A stretch of 64,000 bases of DNA from Streptantibioticus silvisoli (lineage in GTDB: Bacteria > Actinomycetota > Actinomycetes > Streptomycetales > Streptomycetaceae). This document shows, piece by piece, positions 16,181 through 23,792 of the stretch (its first letter is position 1; every line of letters starts with the position of its first letter). Position numbers and translations under genes: made by a program. Under the pieces are notes generated by a model. That model did no database searches. It had not been told where the DNA came from and worked only from the letters and a program-made list of their open reading frames with translations. The DNA lies in contig NZ_JAAGKO020000028.1 in NCBI RefSeq assembly GCF_027947535.2, positions 47,034 through 111,033 on the forward strand. Direction: 5' to 3'.

Positions 16181-17034
16181 AGACGTCGTCTCATTTGGGT
16201 TATCGGCGGTAGCAGATGAGGGTGCAGGCGATGCTGGCGAAGGCGAGGAAGTGGTCGGCCTTGCGTTCGTAGCGGCGGTGGAGGCGGCGACAGCCGGCGA
16301 GCCAGGACATGGTGCGTTCGATGGTCCAACGGTGTCGGCCAAGCCGTGTAGAGGACTCGATGCCCCGGCGGGCAATGCGGTGGGTGATGCCCCGGCCGCG
16401 CAGCCATCGCCGCAGGTTGTCGTAGTCGTAGCCCTTGTCGGCGTGGAGCTTGGCCGGTCTGCGTCGGCGCGGTCCTCGGCGGTAGCGGATGGGCGGGATG
16501 CCGCGGACGAGTGGTTCGAGGGCCTGGCTGTCGTGGAGGTTCGCGCCGGAGATGCCGACGGACAGGGGCAGACCGGTCCGCTCGGTGATCAGATGGGTCT
16601 TCGAGCCCTTCTTGCCCCGATCCACAGGATTCGGACCTGTCAGATCCCCCCTTTCAGGGCTCGCATGTTCACCGAGTCGACCGCGCAGCGGCTCCAGTCC
16701 AGCCCGCCGCGCGAGCCCAGCTCGTCCAGGACCAGGCGGTGGAGCTTTGCCCACACCCGCGCCCGCGTCCACTCGGAGAACCGACGGTGGGCAGTCGGTC
16801 CCGACGGCCCGAAGGACGGCGGCAACTGCCGCCACGTGCAGCCCGACGTGGCCACGAAGACGATGGCTGCCAGAACTTCGCGGTCTCCATACCGACGACG
16901 ACCACCACCTTGCGGCCTCGACGGCGCCGGCGGCACCACCCGCTCGAACAACTCCCACAGCTCATCCGGCACAAGCCGCTCAACGATTCCCACACCAACA
17001 GACTACCGAACACGCCAAATGAGACGATGTCTTA
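16179..17034. mobile_element. IS5-family (IS427-like) insertion sequence
   Basis: Terminal inverted repeats TAAGACGTCGTCTCATTTGG (16179-16198) and, reading inward from the other end, TAAGACATCGTCTCATTTGG (17034-17015) enclose an 856-bp element. A TA at each end fits the target site of this group. It sits between a truncated VWA gene and a truncated IS701 transposase, so sequence has been lost around it. Confidence 0.85.
16200..16993 (-). CDS. IS5-family transposase (two frames joined by -1 frameshift)
   Basis: The upstream frame (16640-16993) encodes LVPDELWELFERVVPP, TSGCTWRQLPPSFGPS and VDSVNMRALKGG. It stops just after a slippery CTGAAAGGGGGGATCTGA (about 16640-16657). A -1 slip continues into the downstream frame: PNPVDRGKKGSKTHLITE, KLHADKGYDYDNLRRWLR, RHRWTIERTMSWLAGCRRLH, ending CYRR at 16200. 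Joined, it is a complete DDE transposase with Asp in VDS, Asp in HADKGYD and Glu in TIERT. Programmed frameshifting is usual for this group, so the element may be active. Confidence 0.82.
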
Positions 17035-17478
17035 GGCGAGGAAGACGCCGACCTGGGTGTTCTCGATGCGTTCTGCGGTGCCGGTGTACTGGCGTTGCAC
17101 GCCTGCCGAGGCGGTGCCCTTCTTCAGGAAGCCGGTGTCGTCCACGATCAAGACGCCGTTGTCGGTGCCGAGGTGTTCGAGGACGTAGGAGCGGATGTCG
17201 TCGCGGACGGCGTCGGTGTCCCAGCGGGCGCTTCGCAGCAGCCGCTGCATCGGCCCGGGCCGGGGGTGTCCGGCCTGCTCGGCCAGCCGCCGGCAGTTCT
17301 TGCGCTCGATGCCGGACAGCAGGGCGAGAACGAAAGCGCGGGCCGTTGCCCGCGGCTCCACCCGCGTGAGCCGTCCGGCGATCCGGGCCATGGCCTGGTC
17401 GAACATCGCTTGCCAGTGGGCGGCGTCCACGCCCTGGCTGACGGCTGTTGCGTGATCTTCAAGAGTCCTCACGACCAT
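17035..17478 (-). pseudogene. IS701-family transposase, N-terminal fragment
   Basis: 148 residues: MFDQAMARIAGRLTRVEPRA, FVLALLSGIERKNCRRLAEQ and VLIVDDTGFLKKGTASAGV (first catalytic Asp) identify an IS701/DUF4322-type DDE transposase. The frame ends at VGVFLA, where the IS5 element supplies the stop. The C-terminal two thirds, with the other acidic residues, are gone. It cannot transpose. Confidence 0.82.
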
Positions 17479-17783
17479 CGATGATCACCTCGACCCCCTG
17501 GAGATGGGCACCCGGTCCGGGCGCGGGCTCGCCACCCCGGCCCGGTGCCGCTCCGGCCGAGGAACCCGCGTTCGGATTCTTGCCCGTGCGGCGGACTGGC
17601 GAGGCCTGCTGTTACGCCCCTTGCGCCGCGGGCGGAGCGTGGGCTGGCTCGCCTGCGGTGGGCGGGCGCTGACTGCTCCGGCTGGCCGGAATGCCTGTGG
17701 CGGGCTCGGGTGTTCACCTTCAGGGGTGGTTGCGGGGTTCTACAGTAGGGGTGTTGACGGGTCGTCGGATGGGGGCGGGTTCG
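17479..17783. other. Region without a recognisable gene, upstream of the trypco gene
   Basis: About 300 bp of GC-rich DNA hold the outer end of the broken IS701 copy and, towards the right, the promoter of the trypco gene. I see no coding sequence with a start and ribosome site here. Confidence 0.4.
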
Positions 17784-18116
17784 GTGGATATTCCTCTGGT
17801 GGATGCGGTGGCGGCGGTGCGGGACGAGCTGATCGAGGCGGCGGCCCGGGGTGGGGACCATCCGGAGGTGGTGTTCGCGGTGGGGCCGGTGGCGATGGAG
17901 TTCGAGGTCGAGCTTCGGGCGGACGCGAAGGCGAAGGCCGGGTTCAAGCTGTGGGCGGTGGGCGCGGAGGCGGAGGCCGGGCTCTCGCGCGGCCGCACGC
18001 ACCGGGTGTCGTTCACGCTCACGCCGAAGAATGTGCGGGGCGGCGACCTGCTGGTCAGCGGTTCGACGCCACGGCCTGACGGTCCCGGTGACGTGTCGGG
18101 TCGTATCCCGGACTGA
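17784..18116 (+). CDS. Trypco2-type (trypsin-co-occurring) domain protein
   Basis: 110 residues forming one trypsin-co-occurring domain: IPLVDAVAAVRDELIEAA, VVFAVGPVAMEFEVELRADA, KAKAGFKLWAVGAEAEAGLS, HRVSFTLTP. Such domains are found next to, or fused with, trypsin-like proteases and STAND/TPR proteins in actinobacterial conflict systems, where they are proposed to transmit a signal. GTG 17784 has GGGGGCGGG upstream; ATG 17769 is an alternative. The protease-STAND gene follows 109 bp later with a strong hairpin in between, so expression of the two may be coupled but graded. Confidence 0.8.
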   Translation: MDIPLVDAVAAVRDELIEAAARGGDHPEVVFAVGPVAMEFEVELRADAKAKAGFKLWAVGAEAEAGLSRGRTHRVSFTLTPKNVRGGDLLVSGSTPRPDGPGDVSGRIPD

Positions 18117-18136
18117 CCAGGGTCGGGTGTCGCCGG

Positions 18137-18165
18137 CCGTCCGGCCCCGGAGGGGGGCCGGACGG
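18137..18165 (+). terminator. Strong hairpin between the trypco and protease-STAND genes
   Basis: CCGTCCGGCCCC (18137-18148) pairs perfectly with GGGGCCGGACGG (18154-18165) around a five-base loop. No U-run follows. It could be an actinobacterial I-shaped terminator, an attenuator, or an mRNA-stabilising element separating two unequal products. Confidence 0.65.
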
Positions 18166-18225
18166 CGGCATGCCGCGGTATGCCGCGGGGCGAACCGACG
18201 AATCGGTGGGATGGGAGGGGCTGGG

Positions 18226-21200
18226 GTGGAGCGGGCGCGGGTGGTGGGTGTGACCGGGCCGGGCGGGCCGGGGGCGGGGTATGGGGTGGGCGAGCGCCTG
18301 GTGCTGACGTCCGCCCACGTCGTGGCCCGGGCCGGTGAGCGGGTCCAGGTGTTCCGCCCCGGTTGCGCGGGCACGTTGGGCGGGCGGGTGGTGTGGTGCG
18401 GTACCCCGGGTGGGGGGGATGACGCCGCGCTGGTCCTGCTTGACGACGCCCTCGTGTGGCAGGTGCCGGAAGCGGTGGTGCGGTGGGGGTGGATGGCGAC
18501 TGACCGGCCCGGCACGGTGTGCCGGACGTGGGGGGTGCCGGACGTGGCCCAGCGGTTCGGGCAACCGGTCGAGGCGGCTCAGCTGACGGGGACGATCAAC
18601 CCGGGCACCGGATTCGTCGGCAACCAGTACGTGATGGACATGCTCCAGCACCCCCCGCAGTGGTCGCGGGAAGACACCTCGCCGTGGGGCGGGCTGTCGG
18701 GGGCGGCTGTGTTCTGCGACCGGCTGCTGGTCGGGGTGGTGGCCTCCGACCGCGCGAACTCCGGGCACGGGCAGCTGAACGTCGTCCCCGCCTACGTCCT
18801 GCACCACGACCCCTGCTTCCGTGCCGCGCTGGCCGAGCACGGTTGCTCCGTGAGCGGTCTGGAGGCTGTGGAGCTCCAGCACCTGGCCGACTTCGAGCCC
18901 GCCGGGGGCCGGGCGGCAATCGGTTCACCGGCCGCGCTGCTGCAGGCCGGCCGGCAGGTGGTTCCCTTCCACGGCCGCGAAAACCTGCTCGCGGACCTGC
19001 TCGCCTGGTGCGGCCGGGACGGGTTCGGGGCGTGGCTGCTGCACGGACCGGGCGGGCAGGGCAAGACCCGCCTCGCCCACCACCTGGCCGCACTGCTGGC
19101 CGCCAAGAAGTGGGCCGTGCTGTGGCCGGGTGCGGACGCCACCGCGGCCGACCTGCGGGAGCTGCGTGATGTGGTCAAGCCGCTGCTGGTCCTCCTCGAC
19201 TACGCCGAGGCCCGCACCGGGCAGCTGACGGCGCTCGTCGAGGCCGCCGCCCACCACCCCGGCAGCACGCCGTTCAAGGTCTTGCTGCTGGCCCGTACCG
19301 GTGGTGACTGGTGGACCTACGCCAAGAGCGCCACCCGCCTGGCCGAGGACTACCTCGACCGTGCCCCCTCGATGTTGCTGGAGCCGCTGGAGCAGGACCC
19401 GGGCCCGCGCCCGGAGGCCTACCGCACCGCCGCCCGCGCCCTGGCCGGCGCCCTGCCGAACGTGGAAGGCCTGGCCGGACACGACTGGCGCGCCGCCGCC
19501 GACGCCCTGCCCACCCCGGGCTTACTGGACCACGACGGGTTCGCCAACGCGCTGACCCTGCAGATGACCGCGCTCGCCGACCTCCTCGACACCGCCACCC
19601 CCGGCACCTCCGGCAGCACGGGGACGGTGCCCCTGCCTGCCGATCAGGTGCAGGAGGTGGAGGACAGATTGCTCTGGCACGAGCGCCGCTACTGGAAGCA
19701 CGGCGCGGCGGCCCACGGTCTCACCCGGTCGCCGAGCCGCGGCACCCTGGAGACGGCTTTGGCCGCCGCCCACCTGGTGGGCGCGGCCGACCGCGAACAG
19801 GCCGACCGGGTGTGGTCGGCAATCCCGGCGCTGGCCGACCAGCCCCGCGACCGGCGCGATGCGGTCACCGCCTGGATCACCGCCCTCTACCCCCCCGCAG
19901 ACTCGAGCCGGCTCTGGGGTGCGCTGCAGCCCGACCGGCTCGCCGAACGCCACATCGGACGCGTCCTGGTCGCTGAACACACCCTGGCCGAACGCCTGGT
20001 CGACGGCGCAGACGATGCGCAGGCCGCACAACTCCTGACGGTCTACAGCCGCGCCGCCGCCCACTCCGTCTTCGCCGGCCGCCTCGACAGCCACCTCACC
20101 AGCCTGTGCGTAGGGCGCCATGACCGACTCGGCTTCCACGTCATCGCCACCGCTGTCCAGGCCGACCACCCTCAACCCCTCGTCACCGCCCTCGATACCC
20201 TCATCGCCGACCCCGCCACCGCACTCGGTACTCTCGCCACCCTGCACGGTCAGTTTCCGCACTCCAGCAGGCGCCTCGCGCGCACCGCCGTCCACCTCGC
20301 CCAGGCCCTCACCAACCGCTACCGCACCCTCGCGAAGTCAAATCCGGACGCCCACCTGCCCGCCCTCGCCATGTCCCTGAACAACCTGTCCGTCCGGTTG
20401 GGGGAGGTAGGGCGGCGGGCGGAGGGACTGACCGCGATCGAGGAAGCCGCACGCCACTACCGCACCCTCGCCGAGGCGAACCCGGACGCCTACCTGCCTA
20501 ACCTCGCCATGTCCCTGAACAACCTGTCCGTCGATCTCGGGGAGGTGGGGCGGCGGGCGGAGGGACTGACCGCGATCGAGGAAGCCGCACGCCACTACCG
20601 CACCCTCGCCGAGGCGAACCCGGACGCCTACCTGCCCGACCTCGCCATGTCCCTGAACAACCTGTCCCTCCGGTTGGGGGAGGTGGGGCGGCGGGCGGAG
20701 GGGCTGACCGCGATCGAGGAAGCCGTGGCCATCCGCCGCACCCTCGCCGAGGCGAACCCGGACGCCTACCTGCCCAACCTCGCCACGTCCCTGAACAACC
20801 TGTCCGTCCGGTTGGGGGAGGTGGGGCGGCGGGCGGAGGGGCTGACCGCGATCGAGGAAGCCGTGGCCATCCGCCGCACCCTCGCCGAGGCGAACCCGGA
20901 CGCCTACCTGCCCGACCTCGCCACGTCCCTGAACAACCTGTCCCTCCGGTTGGGGGAGGTGGGGCGGCGGGCGGAGGGGCTGACCGCGATCGAGGAAGCC
21001 GCACGCCACTACCGCACACTCGCCGAGGCGAACCCGGACGCCTACCTGCCCGACCTCGCCATGTCCCTGAACAACCTGTCCCTCCGGTTGGGGGAGGTAG
21101 GGCGGCGGACGGAGGGACTGACCGCGTCCGAGGAAGCCGCACGCCACTACCGCACCCTCGCCGAGGCGAACCCGGAGCGGTTCGACGCGGATCTGCACAG

Positions 21201-21243
21201 CTCGCTGGAGATCGCTGCTTGGCTCAAGTCTCTTCCGGAGTAA
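18226..21243 (+). CDS. Trypsin-like protease - STAND NTPase - TPR-like repeat conflict protein
   Basis: 1005 residues in three modules. Residues 1-190 form a trypsin-fold serine protease with intact triad: His31 (LTSAHVV), Asp66 (DDAALVLL), Ser158 (GLSGAAV). Residues ~230-700 form a STAND-type P-loop NTPase with Walker A GPGGQGKTR (Lys280) and Walker B LLVLLDYAE (Asp325), then a helical region. Residues ~706-981 are six nearly identical 46-residue units (SLNNLSVRLGEVGRRAEGLT) of the TPR/FxxLAxxLNN type. The architecture suggests a sensor that oligomerises on ligand binding and releases protease activity, as in NLR-like defence. GTG 18226 has GGGAGGGG five bases away; ATG 18211 is an alternative. 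There is no signal peptide, so it is cytoplasmic. Confidence 0.85.
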   Translation: MERARVVGVTGPGGPGAGYGVGERLVLTSAHVVARAGERVQVFRPGCAGTLGGRVVWCGTPGGGDDAALVLLDDALVWQVPEAVVRWGWMATDRPGTVCRTWGVPDVAQRFGQPVEAAQLTGTINPGTGFVGNQYVMDMLQHPPQWSREDTSPWGGLSGAAVFCDRLLVGVVASDRANSGHGQLNVVPAYVLHHDPCFRAALAEHGCSVSGLEAVELQHLADFEPAGGRAAIGSPAALLQAGRQVVPFHGRENLLADLLAWCGRDGFGAWLLHGPGGQGKTRLAHHLAALLAAKKWAVLWPGADATAADLRELRDVVKPLLVLLDYAEARTGQLTALVEAAAHHPGSTPFKVLLLARTGGDWWTYAKSATRLAEDYLDRAPSMLLEPLEQDPGPRPEAYRTAARALAGALPNVEGLAGHDWRAAADALPTPGLLDHDGFANALTLQMTALADLLDTATPGTSGSTGTVPLPADQVQEVEDRLLWHERRYWKHGAAAHGLTRSPSRGTLETALAAAHLVGAADREQADRVWSAIPALADQPRDRRDAVTAWITALYPPADSSRLWGALQPDRLAERHIGRVLVAEHTLAERLVDGADDAQAAQLLTVYSRAAAHSVFAGRLDSHLTSLCVGRHDRLGFHVIATAVQADHPQPLVTALDTLIADPATALGTLATLHGQFPHSSRRLARTAVHLAQALTNRYRTLAKSNPDAHLPALAMSLNNLSVRLGEVGRRAEGLTAIEEAARHYRTLAEANPDAYLPNLAMSLNNLSVDLGEVGRRAEGLTAIEEAARHYRTLAEANPDAYLPDLAMSLNNLSLRLGEVGRRAEGLTAIEEAVAIRRTLAEANPDAYLPNLATSLNNLSVRLGEVGRRAEGLTAIEEAVAIRRTLAEANPDAYLPDLATSLNNLSLRLGEVGRRAEGLTAIEEAARHYRTLAEANPDAYLPDLAMSLNNLSLRLGEVGRRTEGLTASEEAARHYRTLAEANPERFDADLHSSLEIAAWLKSLPE
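20341..21168 (+). repeat. Six 138-bp tandem repeats inside the STAND gene
   Basis: Six in-frame 138-bp copies, starting AACCCGGACGCCTACCTGCC or close variants, differ at only a few positions each. Two interchangeable helix variants (ARHYRTLAEA and VAIRRTLAEA) alternate among copies, which indicates recent duplication or gene conversion in the ligand-sensing part. Confidence 0.92.
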
Positions 21244-21446
21244 CAAGCATCGCCCGGCCGAACCGGAACCTCCAACAGATGGTGGGGCGGTGTCTACGTG
21301 CTCGGCGAGTGTCGCTTGTTTAACCGCTGCCGATGAGGCCAGCTTCAAGCGGGAACCTCGCCATCGCAAGCAGTTTCTTGTCCGCTCGTCCAATAGGTCA
21401 CGAAGTCGCACTGGAGTACTAGGCATTCTCCAATTCGCCGGTCATT

Positions 21447-22021
21447 GTGGTCCCCGCACCCGCGGGGGTGGTCCCGGCGAACACCGGTTTCGAGGTCGCC
21501 TCCCCCTGTGGTCCCCGCACCCGCGGGGGTGGTCCCGCCGAGGCGATCCTCCGGCACGTGCGAGGAATGTGGTCCCCGCACCCGCGGGGGCGGTCCCTCA
21601 CCCGGCAGGACGTGAAGCAGGGCAGCAACGTGGTCCCCGCACCCGCGGGGGTGGTCCCATGGCCAAGATGACGGGCCTGTACCCGCTCGCGTGGTCCCCG
21701 CACCCGCGGGGGTGGTCCCCCGGTGCTCGACAAGTCGGACCGGGCCCGCCGGTGGTCCCCGCACCCGCGGGGGTGGTCCCGGGGGTTCGTCGGCGTACCG
21801 ATGGGGGCGCAGGTGCTCCCCGCACCCGCGGGGGTGGTCCCGGCACCAGGAGGCAAGCACAGAACCTGGGGGCGTGCTCCCCGCACCCGCGGGGGTGGTC
21901 CCCGGGTGGCGGCCTGGGCCAGGGCCGGGAACGAGTGCTCCCCGTGCGCGCGGGGCCGACAGCAAATCAGTGAGCAGATGTCTGGGTCGCCAGGGACCAC
22001 CCCCGCTCGCGCGGGGCCGAC
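21447..22021 (+). CRISPR. CRISPR array 2 (type I-E, 9 repeats plus one inverted)
   Basis: Repeats start at 21447, 21508, 21569, 21630, 21691, 21752, 21813, 21874 and 21935, with 32-bp spacers, crRNA strand plus. The first six are GTGGTCC..., the next two GTGCTCC.... The ninth (21935-21960) is a hybrid: GTGCTCCCCG on its left and CGCGGGGCCGAC on its right. After one spacer-sized gap, a complete repeat of the array-4 type lies in the opposite orientation (21993-22021). The leader side is left, where AATGACCGGCGAATT (read on the minus strand) resembles the leaders of arrays 4 and 5. Confidence 0.92.
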
Positions 22022-22050
22022 TCGGTCACGTCCGCTGGAGTGGTGTAACG

Positions 22051-23365
22051 ACGGCCACTCGGTGATCTTGTTGGGAGGCTGTGCGGTGAGTTCGGTGGGC
22101 AGGGTGGTTTCGTTGTCTTCTGACTCGATCGGGTGGCTGGCCCTGGCCAGCAGTTCGCGGCTCATGTAGCGGCGGGCTTCGGTCCATTCGTCGTTCTGCT
22201 CGGCCAGGACCGCGCCGACCAGGCGGATCAGGGCGGTGCGGTCAGGGAAGATCCCGACGACGTCGGTGCTGCGGCGGATCTCCTTGTTCAACCGCTCCTG
22301 CGGGTTGTTCGACCAGATCTGCCGCCAGATCTCTCGGGGGAAGGCGGCGAAGGCCGGCAGGTCTGCCTGGGCGGTGTCGAGGTGGCCGGCAGCCTTGGGG
22401 AACTTCGCCTCCAGGGCGTCCAGGACGTGCCGCATCCGGGCGTGAACAGCGTCGGTGTCGGGCTGCTCGAAGACCGTCCGCAGCAGGGTCGCCACCCACG
22501 GCTGGGCGGATTTCGGGACCTGGCTGAGCAGATTCCTCGCGTAGTGGGTGCGAGACCTCTGCCAGGACGCGCCGGGCAGGACCGCGGCGATCGCGTTGAC
22601 CAGGCCGGTGTGGGCGTCGGAGACGACGAGCTGGACGCCGCCGAGGCCTCGGGCGGTCAGCGAGCGCAGGAAGGCCGGCCGGCCGGCGCCGTCCTCGGCG
22701 GTGGCGACGTCGATACCGAGGATCTCGCGGTGGCCGTCGGCGTTGACGCCGACCGCGACCAGCGCGTGGACGTTGATGATCCGGCCCTCCTCGCGGACCT
22801 TCTGGGTGAGGGCGTCGACCCGGACGAATGCATAAGGGCCTGCGTCCAGCGGCCGGTTGCGGAACGCTGTCACCTGCTCGTCCAGGTGCTTGGCCATCGC
22901 GCTGACCTGCGACTTGGACAGCTGGGTGACGCCGAGGGACTGCGCGAGCTTTTCCACCCGGCGGGTGGAGACGCCCAGCAGGTGGGCGGTGGCGACCACC
23001 GGGATGAGCGCCTGCTCGGCCCGGCGGCGGCGTTCCAGCAGCCACGTCGGGAAGTAGCTTCCCTGCCGCAGCTAGGGATCGCGAGTTCGACGGTTCCGGC
23101 GCGGGTGTCCCACTCCCGCGGGCGGTAGCCGTTGCGGTGGTTGACGCGTCCTTCGCTGACCTGCCCGTACTCGGCATTGCACATCGCGTCGGCCTCGGCC
23201 GACATCAACGCGTCGGTGAACGTCTTGACCATCGCGCGCAGCAGATCAGGACTCGCCGAGGCCAGGGCGTCCTCGGTCAGGGCGTGCAGGGGCAGACTGT
23301 CTGGTGCGGTCATCGTGCTGATCTCCTTCGAGGCTTCGACACTTCGAAGATCAGCCGGTGGCCGT
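22051..23365. mobile_element. IS256-family insertion sequence (inactive)
   Basis: Imperfect inverted ends ACGGCCACTCGGTGATCTTG (22051-22070) and, reading inward, ACGGCCACCGGCTGATCTTC (23365-23346) enclose a 1.3-kb element with one transposase gene. No 8-bp target duplication is evident (flanks gtgtaacg and tcgtctat), so the flanks have been rearranged since insertion. It separates array 2 from array 3. Confidence 0.8.
22052..23313 (-). pseudogene. IS256-family transposase, frameshifted
   Basis: The N-terminal frame (to about 23075) reads RAMVKTFTDALMSAEADAMC and TRAGTVELAIP, where one base is missing compared with the usual PKLRQGSYFP. The second frame continues VVATAHLLGVSTRRVEKLAQ, GVQLVVSDAHTGLVNAIAAV (DDE Asp in VVSDAH) and WSNNPQERLNKEIRRSTDVV, and ends ELTA. 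The normal stop after ELTA is absent, so the frame reads through the IS end into CRISPR repeats. There are thus two independent defects. Confidence 0.88.
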
Positions 23366-23440
23366 TCGTCTATGCGGGCACCAACCCGAACGCCGGGACA
23401 AACCCCCGGATCAGGTCCAACCCGCTACACCACTTCCAAG

Positions 23441-23642
23441 GACGCAACCCCCGCGGGTGCGGGGACCGCTGTTTGTTGTCCGCGGACAACAAGCCCTGGG
23501 AGGGACCACCCCCGCGGGCGCGGGGACCACGACGGCCGTCTCGACCTGGAGGAGGCCCAGGAGGGGCTACCCCCGTGGGTGCGGTGGGGGTCGGTCCAGG
23601 CGATCGTGGACGCGGGACCACCCCCGTGGGTGCGGGGACCAC
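23441..23642 (-). CRISPR. CRISPR array 3 (degenerate, 4 repeats)
   Basis: Four repeats lie at about 23443, 23502, 23563 and 23614, oriented like array 1 (ACCC-loop type). The first (GCAACC...GACCGC) and third (GGGGCTACC...GCGGTGG) are damaged. The last two have CGTGGG in the stem. The third spacing is short. No leader motif is recognisable on the right, so it is probably a fossil. Confidence 0.8.
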
Positions 23643-23792
23643 CCCCGCCTACTGGTTCGGCGAGCCCCTGCTGGCATCTGCGAACTCTCTGTCCGCTTGT
23701 CCCAACTGTGCGCGGCGGACAGATGCGGCGGGGGCATCGAGCAAGGGGTTTGCTCGATGCCCCGCCGCAGGTCTGCTGAGGAACGGTCCGGA

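Noticed and set aside
14360..21960. Idea that arrays 1 and 2 are halves of one array split by a single inversion of 14877-21960
   Set aside because: Each has its own leader-like motif on its inner side and no reciprocal hybrid repeat is seen at 14848-14876, so a simple inversion does not explain both ends.
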